DNA of 48,615 bases from a bacterium (GCA_024228395.1 JAAETM010000235.1:1-48615), one strand, 5' to 3'; shown: positions 15,537 to 24,756, numbered from the stretch's first letter. Program-made: numbers and translations. The notes: generated from the letters alone by a model not told the origin.

Positions 15537-16570
15537 GCAGACACCCCGATTTCGTTGTACACGGCCTCAACGAGGGCGTGCATGCTATCGATGGGAACCT
15601 CGGGCATGATACCGTGGCCCAGGTTCATGATGTGGCCGTGGGCAGGAACCAAGCGCATCAGTTCCTCTGCAGCGCGCTTGGTGGCTTCGGGGCCGGCGAG
15701 CAAGATGGCGGGGTCGATATTGCCTTGCAGGGCTTTGCGGCCTTCGCCTGTGGTGGGGATGGACTTGCGGACAGCTGCCATATCCGAGCGCCAGCACAGG
15801 CCCAGACCATCGCAGGGCAGGTTCTGGGTCAAGTGGGTCAGGTGCGGAGCCCCCTGGGCAAAGTAAATGGTCGGAATACCCTTCTCGCGCAATCCAGACA
15901 GCAAACGAATGAGGTGCGGCTCCACATGGTCGGTGTAGGTTTTCACCGACAATAGGCCGGCCCAAGAATCGAAAATCTGAATTACGTCTGCGCCAGACTC
16001 GTATTGTTCGATAGAGAATTCGAGGCACAGGGTGGTAAGCGTGTTGAGCAACTCGCCAAACAGGATTTCGTCCTCGGCCAAAAGTGCGCGCAGGAAGGGG
16101 AAACCCTTGCCGCCCTTGCCCTCGACCAAGTAAGCCGCAATAGACCAAGGCGCACCCGCAAACCCGATCAGGTTTGCGCGGCCATTGAGGCCCCTCTTGA
16201 CCCGCTTGAGGGTCTCGTACATGGCCGGGGCGATCTCTTCGGCATCCGGAATACGCAGGCCTCGAATCGAAGCCGCATCGCGCAGGGGATTGGGCACCAC
16301 GGGACCGGGTGCGAAGTGAAACGACACGCCCATGGCGGAAACCGGGGTCATCAGGTCCGCAAATACGATGGCTGCATCCAAGGGGAAGCGTTCCATCGGC
16401 TGCAAGGTCACTTCCGTGGCCAGGTCAGGCGACGCACACATCTCCTCGAAGGTGTTCTTCTTTCTGAGCTCCCGGTATTCGGGTAGGTAGCGGCCAGCTT
16501 GGCGCATGACCCAAAGGGGACGGCGTTCGGTCTTTTCACCTATCAAGGTGCGCAGAAAGAGATCGTTCAT
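15533..16570 (-). CDS. hemE: Uroporphyrinogen decarboxylase
   Basis: The 345-residue TIM-barrel enzyme removes four carboxyl groups from uroporphyrinogen III to give coproporphyrinogen III. The N-terminal signature RRPLWVMRQAGRYLPEYRELR is intact, with the substrate-binding arginines. AIVFADLMTPVSAMG supplies the catalytic Asp. YESGADVIQIFDSWAGLL and the closing NLGHGIMPEVPIDSMHALVEAV are all present. Length is normal. The start overlaps the response regulator stop (ATGA) and the stop overlaps hemN, so translation is probably coupled along the chain. Confidence 0.97.
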   Translation of the reverse strand: MNDLFLRTLIGEKTERRPLWVMRQAGRYLPEYRELRKKNTFEEMCASPDLATEVTLQPMERFPLDAAIVFADLMTPVSAMGVSFHFAPGPVVPNPLRDAASIRGLRIPDAEEIAPAMYETLKRVKRGLNGRANLIGFAGAPWSIAAYLVEGKGGKGFPFLRALLAEDEILFGELLNTLTTLCLEFSIEQYESGADVIQIFDSWAGLLSVKTYTDHVEPHLIRLLSGLREKGIPTIYFAQGAPHLTHLTQNLPCDGLGLCWRSDMAAVRKSIPTTGEGRKALQGNIDPAILLAGPEATKRAAEELMRLVPAHGHIMNLGHGIMPEVPIDSMHALVEAVYNEIGVSA

Positions 16571-17292
16571 TGTGGTTCCTCAGGTTTACAAGTGAAGCGA
16601 TAACCCACGCCGCGAATGGTGTGGATGTGCTTCGGATGGTCTGGTTCGCGTTCGAAGCGTTTGCGCAGTCGAACGATGAAATTGTCGATGGTGCGGGTGG
16701 AGGGGAATACCTCATAGCCCCACACCTGTTCAAGGATGAACTCGCGCGAAACCACTTCCCCATCGCGCTCGGCGAGAGTCTTGAGGATCATGGCTTCCTT
16801 ATGGGAGAGCATCTGCTCCTTACCATCCCAGGATTTGCCCACATAGCTGCGATAGTCGAACACGTTGCCTGAAAAATTAAGGGTGCTTTCCGCGTCCTGT
16901 TCAGGATCCGCGCGATACCACCGGGTGCGGCGCAGGATGATGTTCACACGCAACAGAAGTTCGCGCAGGGCAAAAGGTTTGGGCAGGTAATCATCACCGC
17001 CCATCTCCAGGCCGTAGATGCGGTCATCGGCGGAACTTTTTGCGGTCAAGAACAGAATCGGGATTTGATTGCCCTCATCGCGCAAGGTCTTGCAAACCCC
17101 AAAACCATCCATACCCGGCATCATCACATCCAACAGAACCAGGTCGAAGGACTGCGAGCGCAACAGAACAAGCGCAGCCAAACCGTCGCGGGCGATGGTT
17201 GTCAAGTGACCCTCCGCCTGGAGGTTTTCCGCAATGCCATCGGCCAGGGCTTCTTCGTCGTCGACAACTAGGATGTGTGAGGCTTGTTTCAT
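16567..17292 (-). CDS. OmpR/PhoB family response regulator inside the haem operon
   Basis: The 241-residue product has a receiver domain with the acidic pair DD (11-12), the phospho-acceptor Asp55 in LVLLDVMMPGMDGFG, the conserved Thr/Ser in LFLTAKSS and Lys in YLPKPFALREL. A winged-helix DNA-binding domain follows at about 145-237 (LSHKEAMILKTLAERDGEVVSREFIL, then RTIDNFIVRLRKRFE and HIHTIRGVGYRF). It is a transcription factor controlled by the kinase gene just upstream (4-bp overlap). Its target is not visible. Being coupled between hemL and hemE suggests control of haem synthesis or of a process tied to haem supply. Confidence 0.93.
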   Translation of the reverse strand: MKQASHILVVDDEEALADGIAENLQAEGHLTTIARDGLAALVLLRSQSFDLVLLDVMMPGMDGFGVCKTLRDEGNQIPILFLTAKSSADDRIYGLEMGGDDYLPKPFALRELLLRVNIILRRTRWYRADPEQDAESTLNFSGNVFDYRSYVGKSWDGKEQMLSHKEAMILKTLAERDGEVVSREFILEQVWGYEVFPSTRTIDNFIVRLRKRFEREPDHPKHIHTIRGVGYRFTCKPEEPQ

Positions 17293-18380
17293 GCGGAGGT
17301 TTCCTCGTGGGAGCTCAAGGGCCAGACCGCTGTGAAAGTTGCGCCCTGACCGGGGCCATCACTATGGGCCGTGAGGCGTCCCCCGTCCATCTCTACTGCA
17401 GCACGGGCGATGTACAAACCCAATCCGCTGCCTTTGGTCTTGCGGGTCATCTCGCTGCCCACCCGATAAAAACGCTGAAAAATGCGCTCCTGCTCGCCGA
17501 CAGGGAACCCCAGGCCCCCATCGGCCACGCTAAGCTGCACCCGGGAGCCATCGAATGAAAGGGACACCTTAATCGCTCCATTGCCAGCGGCTTTCACAGA
17601 CTTGCAGGCGTTGTCGATCAAGTTCTGGATTACGGCCCGAGTACCGATTTCATCTGCCTTGATGGATCCCTTGCCTTCGGCTTGGAGTTCCATTTTCACG
17701 TCTGGATAACGCGACCCCACCTCCCGAATAACGTTGGAAACCAAGTCTTCGAGTGAGAGCGCCACCCTATCGTGTTCACGAGTACCTGCATCCAAACGCG
17801 CACTGTCCAACAGGTTGCCTACAAATTTTTGGAGGCGGAATACATCGCTCAACATGCGTTGGCTCAAGCGCTGAACCGCACCGGCATCGAGCTCCCGCAT
17901 CTCCATGGTCTCGGCTGACAATTTAATGCTTGCCAGGGGGCTCTTGAGTTCATGTCCCACCGACGCCAAAAAATTACTCTGGCGCTTCAATAGGCTTCCA
18001 TGTTGACGCAGGGTGCGAACCAAAACGGCACTGCCCGCCAGCAATACCAAGAGGAAAAAAGCCCCCTCCCAGCGATAGCGATTGATGCGCCGATCCGTTT
18101 TCTCCTGCAATTCGCTCAAACGAGCGGGGTCCACTAGAAAACCATCACCCTGCAACAGAATGTGTGGGTGTCCCTGCGCCCACCCATCGCGTTGGCCTTC
18201 TTCCAAATGGTCGTTGGCCCAATCGGCCTGCTCGCGCAATACATCCACCATGGCCGCGTGCTCACTCCGAGCAAACGCGCCTTGATCGACTACCCAGTAG
18301 GTCGCTTGAAAAAAGCAAATACCGAAGAGCACCAACATGGTGATCATCAGGCCTCGCCCTTTGACCCACAGGGTTCTCAC
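17289..18380 (-). CDS. Membrane sensor histidine kinase inside the haem operon
   Basis: The 363-residue protein has a GTG start that overlaps the hemL stop (GTGA). Two membrane helices at about 11-30 and 104-122 enclose a periplasmic loop of some 70 residues, mostly helical and acidic (SEHAAMVDVLREQADWANDHL) with several His and Trp. There is no HAMP domain. The dimerisation/phosphorylation helix has SVGHELKSPLAS with His143. The ATPase domain follows: NLIDNACKSV (N box), VADGGLGFP (G1), then GSGLGLYIAR (G2). Its partner is the coupled response regulator. The ligand is unknown; haem, a porphyrin or oxygen state would fit the location, but nothing in the loop proves it. Confidence 0.92.
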   Translation of the reverse strand: MRTLWVKGRGLMITMLVLFGICFFQATYWVVDQGAFARSEHAAMVDVLREQADWANDHLEEGQRDGWAQGHPHILLQGDGFLVDPARLSELQEKTDRRINRYRWEGAFFLLVLLAGSAVLVRTLRQHGSLLKRQSNFLASVGHELKSPLASIKLSAETMEMRELDAGAVQRLSQRMLSDVFRLQKFVGNLLDSARLDAGTREHDRVALSLEDLVSNVIREVGSRYPDVKMELQAEGKGSIKADEIGTRAVIQNLIDNACKSVKAAGNGAIKVSLSFDGSRVQLSVADGGLGFPVGEQERIFQRFYRVGSEMTRKTKGSGLGLYIARAAVEMDGGRLTAHSDGPGQGATFTAVWPLSSHEETSA

Positions 18381-19672
18381 GCTACGGGAACCTCCGCGAA
18401 TGCTCTTGTGAGGGCATCGACCAGACGATCGATGTCGCCCTTGGTGTGTGCAAGTGACAAGAAGCCCACCTCATATGCGGAGGGTGCAAGTGCAACGCCT
18501 TCGTTGAGCAAGCTATGGAAGAGATGGGTGTAACGATCTGCGGCTACTCCTTCGATACCCTCTGCGGAACGGGGAGCATCGCCGGGCTGCAAGGACATCC
18601 AGAATAGGGAACCTTGGCGCACCAGGGTAGCGTCGTTTTCGGCAAGCAAAGGCCCCAGTTTCGACTCCAGGAATTGACCCAGATCTTCCAGGTATGCCCA
18701 GCCGTCCGAATCCTGGAGGGCTTTCAAGGTTGCCAAGCCAGCGGCCATTGCCAGTGGGTTGCCCGATAGAGTGCCGGCCTGATAAACGGGGCCCAGTGGA
18801 GCTAGTTGCTCCATGAACTCACGCTTTCCGCCGAAGGCTCCCACAGGAAGGCCTCCGCCAACGATCTTGCCGTAGGTCACGAGGTCGGGCTCGATGGCGT
18901 ACAGCTCACGTGCGCCGCCCTGGCCCACGCGAAAACCCGAAATGACCTCGTCAAAGATCAGGAGTGTTCCGTTTTCGCGAGTTATTTCGCGCAAACGCTT
19001 GAGGAAGCTCTGGCGCTGCAACAACAGCCCGTTATTGGCGGGAATGGGCTCGATGATCACAACGGCGATCTCATCGCCTCGCTTTGCAAAGAGCTCTTCG
19101 AGGGCGCGCTCATCGTCCAAGGGGAGGACCAAAGTGCACTCGGTAAAAGCCTTGGGAACGCCCGCCGAAGAAGCCTCACCAAAGGTCGCCAAACCCGAAC
19201 CGGCTTTGACCAACAAGTGATCCGCATGACCGTGGTAGCAACCCGAAAACTTAACCAATTTGTCGCGCCCGGTCACTCCACGCGCCAAGCGGATGGCGCT
19301 CATGGTGGCTTCCGTTCCAGAGGAAACAAATCGCAAGGAATCGACTCCGGTCAGCTTCTGGATCTCTTCTGCCAGCAGCACTTCCCCCTCGCAGGGAGCA
19401 CCGAAGGTCGTACCCAGCGCCACTTGAGTCGTGATCGCTTGGTTTACCGCTGGGTGGCTGTGGCCCAGGATCAGAGGACCCCAAGAGCAAACGAAGTCCA
19501 AGTATTCCTTGCCGTTCGCGTCGGTCAAAATGGAACCCGATCCCTTGACGATAACCGGAGGTTCGCCACCCACAGCCTGGAAGGCTCGCACGGGCGAACT
19601 GACGCCGCCAGGAATGACCGCTTGTGCGCGCTCAAAAAGACTCTTGGATCGATCGGTGGTGTTGGAATTCAT
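18377..19672 (-). CDS. hemL: Glutamate-1-semialdehyde 2,1-aminomutase
   Basis: This PLP enzyme isomerises glutamate-1-semialdehyde to 5-aminolevulinate in the C5 pathway. From ATG 19672 it has 431 residues, normal for the family. AQAVIPGGVSSPVRAF opens it, followed by the active-site region SSGTEATMSAIRLARG, YHGHAD, the PLP-binding FDEVISGFRVG and the lysine segment TYGKIVGGGLPVGAFGG. The ATG overlaps the hemB stop (ATGA), and its own stop overlaps the kinase start (GTGA). An upstream TTG at 19678 is less likely. Confidence 0.97.
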   Translation of the reverse strand: MNSNTTDRSKSLFERAQAVIPGGVSSPVRAFQAVGGEPPVIVKGSGSILTDANGKEYLDFVCSWGPLILGHSHPAVNQAITTQVALGTTFGAPCEGEVLLAEEIQKLTGVDSLRFVSSGTEATMSAIRLARGVTGRDKLVKFSGCYHGHADHLLVKAGSGLATFGEASSAGVPKAFTECTLVLPLDDERALEELFAKRGDEIAVVIIEPIPANNGLLLQRQSFLKRLREITRENGTLLIFDEVISGFRVGQGGARELYAIEPDLVTYGKIVGGGLPVGAFGGKREFMEQLAPLGPVYQAGTLSGNPLAMAAGLATLKALQDSDGWAYLEDLGQFLESKLGPLLAENDATLVRQGSLFWMSLQPGDAPRSAEGIEGVAADRYTHLFHSLLNEGVALAPSAYEVGFLSLAHTKGDIDRLVDALTRAFAEVPVA

Positions 19673-20667
19673 AGCCAAGCTCCCGCAAGCGCTTCGCGCG
19701 CGTGGTAGGTAATGATCAGGTCCGCACCAGCGCGGACCATGGCGTGTAGGTTTTCAGACACGACGGAGGCCTCGTCCAGCCAGCCTTTTTCAACGACAGC
19801 TTTGACGGCGGAGTACTCGCCGGACACGTTGTAGGCCGCCAGCGGCAGATCGCTCGCCGCGCGCACCTTTGCGATAACATCAAGGTAAGCCAGGGCGGGC
19901 TTGACCATCAGGAAGTCCGCGCCCTCCGCCTCGTCCAGGGTCGCCTCGCGCATGGCCTCACGGCTATTGCGCGGGTCCATCTGGTAGGTCTTGCGATCCC
20001 CTGCGGCCGGAGCGGAATCCGCGGCATCCCGAAAAGGGCCGTAGTAGGCGGACGCATACTTGACCGCATACGACATGATCGCCACATCCTCGTGGCCGTT
20101 GCCGTCCAGCTTGGTGCGCAGGGCACCAATACGGCCATCCATCATATCCGACGGCGCAACCACATCTGCACCGGCATCCGCATGAGCGAGCGCCGTGCTG
20201 GCGAGCAAGTCCAAGGAGGGGTCGTTTTCAATGTGCCCCTCTTTCAGCACGCCGCAGTGGCCATGATCCGTGTAAGCACACAGGCACACATCGGTCATCA
20301 CGACCAAATCATTGCCGAACTCGTTCTTCAGCTCGCGCACAATATTGGGCACGCAGCCCTTTGCATCCTGGGCACCAGAACCGGTGTTGTCCTTGTGCGC
20401 ATCCCCCGGCAGCCCGAAGATCATGACCGAGCGAATCCCCAAGCCAAGATCCTTGCCGACCTGCTTCAGAAGCTCCTTGCGCCCCATGCGGTCGAGACCA
20501 GGCATAGAGGGTATGTTCAGGGTGCCACTGTCCTGGTCGAGCACAAAGTGAGGCTGAATCAATTGATCCGCGTGCACGCGGGTCTCACAAACGATGTCGC
20601 GGATCGCTTGAGACACTCGCAAGCGACGCGGGCGCTGCGTCAGGTTTGCATGTATGGTGTTCTTCAT
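19669..20667 (-). CDS. hemB: Delta-aminolevulinic acid dehydratase (porphobilinogen synthase)
   Basis: The enzyme joins two 5-aminolevulinate molecules to porphobilinogen. It has 332 residues from ATG 20667. The zinc-type triple cysteine site is present in MTDVCLCAYTDHGHCGV, and the two Schiff-base lysine regions are IMSYAVKYASAYYGPFRDAA and FLMVKPALAYLDVI, with AAYNVSGEY. A longer open frame to 20883 runs antiparallel over the end of hemD and is not family-like, so it was discarded. It starts 16 bp after hemD, the only gap of this size within the hemA-hemY chain. Confidence 0.97.
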   Translation of the reverse strand: MKNTIHANLTQRPRRLRVSQAIRDIVCETRVHADQLIQPHFVLDQDSGTLNIPSMPGLDRMGRKELLKQVGKDLGLGIRSVMIFGLPGDAHKDNTGSGAQDAKGCVPNIVRELKNEFGNDLVVMTDVCLCAYTDHGHCGVLKEGHIENDPSLDLLASTALAHADAGADVVAPSDMMDGRIGALRTKLDGNGHEDVAIMSYAVKYASAYYGPFRDAADSAPAAGDRKTYQMDPRNSREAMREATLDEAEGADFLMVKPALAYLDVIAKVRAASDLPLAAYNVSGEYSAVKAVVEKGWLDEASVVSENLHAMVRAGADLIITYHAREALAGAWL

Positions 20668-20683
20668 TGTTCTTATTCGGTTC

Positions 20684-21400
20684 TTATGCACAGATGTCTT
20701 CGAGGGCTTCCAGAAGGCCGAAGATGTCCCGACTTTTAGACTCACCAGCGACTTGGAAACCCGCATCACGGATGGCATGGCTCGTGGTGGGGCCGATACT
20801 GATAAGCGAAATTCCCTGGGGAAGGCCACAATTGCGCCACAGGCTTTCAAATGCCGACGGGCTGGCCAACAACACCGCGTCATCGCTGTGCATGCTCGCA
20901 GGCGGAGGGCCCTCGTTGGAACCTATGGTCATGTAGACTGGGCAAGCGGTGGCTTGCTTGCCAGCTTGGGTCAGGCGATCCTGCAATTCGGGTCGAGGGC
21001 GAAGCGCACCAACCAATGCGACCGATTCCCAGACGCCAACATCCAGAAGAGCTTCCGCCAAGTCCTTGGCCGTTTCGCATTCGGGTTCCAAGTCGGATTC
21101 GCCGATCAGATCAAAGCAACGTTCTGCGGTTGCTGCACCGACGCAAGCCAACTTTTGGAGGTTCGAAACCTTCAACCCCAAGTCATGGAACGCTTGCACT
21201 CCGCGGGGGGACGAGAACACGATCCAATCTGCTGATTTCACTGTGTTTGCCGTGTCCACACGGTGTTTTGTGAGCAGCTCAAAGCGCAAGCACGGATACG
21301 AGATGGGAATAGCACCGGTGGCTCGCACATGGGGCTCCCACGCGCGATTGCCGCCCACGGACCGTGTCAACCAAACACGTTTGCCGGCCAAGCCATTCAT
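20684..21400 (-). CDS. hemD: Uroporphyrinogen-III synthase
   Basis: The 238-residue enzyme cyclises hydroxymethylbilane to uroporphyrinogen III with D-ring inversion. HemD sequences diverge widely, but the two-lobe pattern is visible: GKRVWLTRSVGGNRAWEPHVRATGA opens the first lobe. DWIVFSSPRGVQAFHDL is the substrate cleft signature, LACVGAATAERCFDLIG begins the second lobe half, and SPSAFESLWRN with ISIGPTTSHAIRDAGF closes it. The ATG overlaps the hemC stop. Position right after hemC is the usual one. Confidence 0.9.
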   Translation of the reverse strand: MNGLAGKRVWLTRSVGGNRAWEPHVRATGAIPISYPCLRFELLTKHRVDTANTVKSADWIVFSSPRGVQAFHDLGLKVSNLQKLACVGAATAERCFDLIGESDLEPECETAKDLAEALLDVGVWESVALVGALRPRPELQDRLTQAGKQATACPVYMTIGSNEGPPPASMHSDDAVLLASPSAFESLWRNCGLPQGISLISIGPTTSHAIRDAGFQVAGESKSRDIFGLLEALEDICA

Positions 21401-22332
21401 TTGGCACTCTCCTTGGCTAGCAGTCCCGTTAGAGCTTCTTGAGCAACGGTCTCCACATCGGTTCCCTGAATGGAAACCCGGTTACGAAGTCCGTCGCGTT
21501 CCAGGAATGCCACCAGGGTGATGGCTCCCCCATCGGCAACGGTCGCCCAAGCGCCGAAGGGTATTTGACATCCGGCGTTTACCAATTCAAGCAAACGGCG
21601 CTCCGCAGCAACAGCCCGGTGTTCCTCAACGTCGTCCAAAGTAGCAACGGCCTTGGCCGTCTCCTGGTCGGACTTGCGCACCTGGAGTGCGAGGGCCCCT
21701 TGGGACGGCGCCGGGACAAACCACTCTTCATCCAAATCCACTCGAATCAAACCACTGAAGTCCAAGGCTTCCGAATCTCCCGCCTCCGCAGCTTCATGCA
21801 GGCGCTGCAAACCCGCGCTCGCCAATAGGATTGCATCAAACTTGCCATCCTTCAATTTCTGAAGCCGCGTGGGAACGTTGCCCCGCAGTAGCCCATCTCG
21901 CAGATCGGGGCGCAGTTCTTTGAGCAGCGCCAAGCGGCGAGCCGATGCTGTTCCGACCATGCTGCCCAGCCGCAGGGGTAAAGGCCCTTCTGCCTTTGGA
22001 TCGTGGGAGGATTCCCGGATCAACAATTGGTCGCACTGCGCCATGCGTTCAGGCATAGCAGCCACGGTGAGTTGCTCTGGCGAAAGAGAAGGCAGGTCCT
22101 TGTAGCTGTGCACCACAAGGTCGACGCTTTCCTCCACAAGGGCTTGCTCCAATGCGCGAACAAACAAACCCGCCGGCCCCAATTCAACGAAAGGGCGTGT
22201 CTGATCCATGTCGCCCTCGGTCTTGATGATGACCATCTCGAGTTCGTGCCCAAGGGCCTCCAATCGGCGAATGATGCGCTTACTTTGTGATGTTGCCAGG
22301 GCTGAACCCCGCGTACCTAGGCGGATTTTCAC
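21397..22332 (-). CDS. hemC: Hydroxymethylbilane synthase (porphobilinogen deaminase)
   Basis: The 311-residue enzyme polymerises four porphobilinogens into hydroxymethylbilane. MKIRLGTRGSALATSQS is the N-terminal signature, VDLVVHSYKDLPS is the conserved HS-KDLP segment, and RRLALLKELRPDL is the substrate-binding region. The cofactor-anchoring cysteine is Cys255 in NAGCQIPFGAWA. The conserved Asp of the catalytic segment is less obvious than usual. Start and stop overlap hemA and hemD by 4 bp each. Confidence 0.96.
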   Translation of the reverse strand: MKIRLGTRGSALATSQSKRIIRRLEALGHELEMVIIKTEGDMDQTRPFVELGPAGLFVRALEQALVEESVDLVVHSYKDLPSLSPEQLTVAAMPERMAQCDQLLIRESSHDPKAEGPLPLRLGSMVGTASARRLALLKELRPDLRDGLLRGNVPTRLQKLKDGKFDAILLASAGLQRLHEAAEAGDSEALDFSGLIRVDLDEEWFVPAPSQGALALQVRKSDQETAKAVATLDDVEEHRAVAAERRLLELVNAGCQIPFGAWATVADGGAITLVAFLERDGLRNRVSIQGTDVETVAQEALTGLLAKESAK

Positions 22333-23663
22333 AATGAATTTCCTTCCGATTCCGATTTGGTGGAGTCTGTGAGGGCTTCGCGGATACTGCGAACCAATTC
22401 AGGTTGCGCATGGGCCAGAAAAGAATCCAGAGCACCCAAACCTTGATCGCGAATGACCTGGCGCAAGCCGCTAGTGGGCATGTGCGCCATTTGCCTGGCT
22501 AGCTTCTGACTCCAATCATGGATGCGGTCTTGATGCGCGGGGCTCAGGCCAGCCAGATCCTTCTTGCAAAGGCTTTCAAAGCTGGTGGCTGCCGCAAAGC
22601 TGTAGTGTTCCTGCACGGCACGCGCCATGCGGCCAATGGCGCCCGTTCCACAGGCGTCCTTGAGTCTGTCCAGGGCATCGTCGATGGCCACGCGGGCTTC
22701 GACTGCATTTTCGGAACGGGTGCGGCTGGAACGCTCCGCTTTGGCGAGAATGCGGTCCATACCAATGCGTTCTAGGCCCGCTTGCTCCGCATCCTTGGGG
22801 TCCACATCCGCGGGCACCGCCAGATCGACAATCAACGGCCCTGAGCCTTCCTGACTGGACAGACTCTGAAGCGTTTCTGGGCTCAATACGGTACCGGGTG
22901 CGCCCGTCGCCAAAATCACACTGCTGACGTTCGGCAGGCGCTCCTCGAAACTCGCAAAGTCCATCGCCTCTCCCACTGCCCCGCTTGAAAGAAGGGCGGC
23001 CGCCGCCTTGGCACGGGTTCTGTTAACCCAAATGATCGACCTTCCCTGCGCTGCTAGGCCTTCAGCGCATCGAATCGTCATGGGTGAAACCCCTACCAAA
23101 GCAATTGGCACCGCCTTGAGCAGATTTTGATCGGTAACTAGATCCAACGCGATCTCTGCAAGAGAAGTCTTGCCCGTTTCAATACCTGTTTTTTGTCGTA
23201 CTCGCCGCGCGATCTTCAGAGCTTCGGTTCCCACTATCCCTAGGGGTCCGGAGGCCAGGCCACACGCCTCAGATAGGCTCAATGCCCTGCGAAACTGCCC
23301 CAACACCTCGGTTTCGCCAACTTGAGCAGAGTCCAAACCAGTCACAACCATCAATAGGTGCTCCGCGGCGCCCTCACCATTCCAGGCCCGCAAGGTCCTC
23401 TCGGCCTCTCCTGCCTGACCGGTGCGGCCAGTGAGACGCTTGAAAATCCGACGGCGCAGGTCCTCATAGCAGACGTCATCTTCGGTTCGGAAGTACACTT
23501 CGATGCGACTGCAGGTGTTCAAATAAACGACCTCCTGCAGTCCAGATTCGGCAGCAATGCTCTCCATCCACTCTCCCCGCTGCTTTTCAGGTAGAGCAAA
23601 GCGGGCCAAGTCCTCTGAAGACGAGTGCCTCCAGGAGAGGCCTATCACACCGAGTCGATTCAT
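22329..23663 (-). CDS. hemA: Glutamyl-tRNA reductase
   Basis: This NADPH enzyme reduces glutamyl-tRNA(Glu) to glutamate-1-semialdehyde, the committed step of the C5 pathway. From ATG 23663 it has 444 residues. The catalytic cysteine is Cys51 in YLNTCSRIEVY, and the tRNA/substrate region has GLDSAQVGETEVLGQFRRAL. The Rossmann part is weaker than usual: ALVGVSPMTIRCAEGLAAQG, then IIWVNRTRAKAAALL. The helical dimerisation tail ends near EALTDSTKS. An upstream TTG at 23738 was rejected. It lies 127 bp after hemH and so could have its own promoter. HemA is a usual haem feedback target. Confidence 0.94.
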   Translation of the reverse strand: MNRLGVIGLSWRHSSSEDLARFALPEKQRGEWMESIAAESGLQEVVYLNTCSRIEVYFRTEDDVCYEDLRRRIFKRLTGRTGQAGEAERTLRAWNGEGAAEHLLMVVTGLDSAQVGETEVLGQFRRALSLSEACGLASGPLGIVGTEALKIARRVRQKTGIETGKTSLAEIALDLVTDQNLLKAVPIALVGVSPMTIRCAEGLAAQGRSIIWVNRTRAKAAAALLSSGAVGEAMDFASFEERLPNVSSVILATGAPGTVLSPETLQSLSSQEGSGPLIVDLAVPADVDPKDAEQAGLERIGMDRILAKAERSSRTRSENAVEARVAIDDALDRLKDACGTGAIGRMARAVQEHYSFAAATSFESLCKKDLAGLSPAHQDRIHDWSQKLARQMAHMPTSGLRQVIRDQGLGALDSFLAHAQPELVRSIREALTDSTKSESEGNSL

Positions 23664-23790
23664 CGTGCGGATAGAAATAGGGGATGGCTTCACCAGATTT
23701 GTCACCGCCGTGTCATGACCCGGTTCTCCCCCGCCCAAAGTGGTTAGAATTGACCTCCATCAGTATTTCCGACTACAAAATAACCCGGCC

Positions 23791-24756
23791 CTATCGACCC
23801 AGGGCGGCCAAGGACTTCAGCAAATCAGGATGCCCGCTAACCGCATTGGCGCAGTGCATTTCCTGGCCACCCGCGTCCAGAAATGTGCGCCGGCCTTCCA
23901 CCGCGATTTCTTCTAGGGTCTCCAAGCCATCGCAAAGGAACCCTGGAGTCGTGACCAAGAGCCTGGATACCCCATCCTTAGCGAGCTCAGCAAGACGGTC
24001 GTAGGTGGCGGGCCCCACCCACTTGGCCGGACCAAAAACCGACTGATACGCCAGACTCGCTTGGTCTGGATCCCAATCCAGCGATTGGATCAGGGCATCA
24101 TAGGTTGCCTTGCAGTCTGCCGTGTACACCCCGCGTTCCCGGCGATTGACCGACTCGGGAATGCTGTGGAAGGAAACCAAAAGGTGTTCCGCCGAGCCCT
24201 GTGCAAACAGTTCCTGGGCGGTTCGCGCGCGGTTCGCAAGCGCTTGCACATACCCCCCATCCGTGGGGCTCAAGGGCGCGACGGTCAGATCTTTGCCACG
24301 GCCCAGGGCAGCGGCAACCCTGCGCGCTTCCCAGTCGGCGGTTCCGGAACTCGCAGCCGTACGCTGGGGAAACAGATTCGTGAAGACCACCAGTTTTGAG
24401 CGCGAAAAGGCCTGTTGGATGGAGTTTTCGATGCTGGGCAATCCATAGCGGTAGGCACTCGACGCTTTCGCGGTTGTGGGCAGTTGCGCCGCCAACTCCG
24501 CCACCATGGATTCGGTTTGAACGCGCAAGGGCGCTCCCTGCTCGCTCCAGATGTTGCGATAGAGCCGTGCGACGCGAGCGGGACGTCGGCGCAAAACGAT
24601 GCCGTGCAGAATGGGCTTCCAAAACCATCGAGGCCACTCGACAACCATGGGGTCACCCAGAAACCCACGCAAGAATTCACGCACGGCCTGCTCTGTGGGC
24701 TCGGTTGGAGTCCCAAGGTTTGCGATCACATGCTCAAGTTCGAAAGCGGCTGCCAT
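23791..24756 (-). CDS. hemH: Ferrochelatase
   Basis: The 321-residue enzyme inserts iron into the porphyrin, the last step. FELEHVIANLGTPTEPTEQAVREFLRGFLGDPMVV is the family opening. The catalytic histidine is in LLVSFHSIPESV, and the second metal-side segment is LLVTTPGFLCDGLETLEEI. Divergence is moderate: the region after the His lacks the typical GDPY. ATG 24756 gives the right N-terminus and has a TANNNT box 8 nt before it; a start at 24816 would add 20 unmatched residues. It heads the haem cluster, 127 bp from hemA. Confidence 0.93.
   Translation of the reverse strand: MAAAFELEHVIANLGTPTEPTEQAVREFLRGFLGDPMVVEWPRWFWKPILHGIVLRRRPARVARLYRNIWSEQGAPLRVQTESMVAELAAQLPTTAKASSAYRYGLPSIENSIQQAFSRSKLVVFTNLFPQRTAASSGTADWEARRVAAALGRGKDLTVAPLSPTDGGYVQALANRARTAQELFAQGSAEHLLVSFHSIPESVNRRERGVYTADCKATYDALIQSLDWDPDQASLAYQSVFGPAKWVGPATYDRLAELAKDGVSRLLVTTPGFLCDGLETLEEIAVEGRRTFLDAGGQEMHCANAVSGHPDLLKSLAALGR

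Noticed and set aside
20668..20883. N-terminal extension of hemB by 72 codons
   Set aside because: It overlaps the hemD coding end and lacks similarity to HemB; the family start is ATG 20667.
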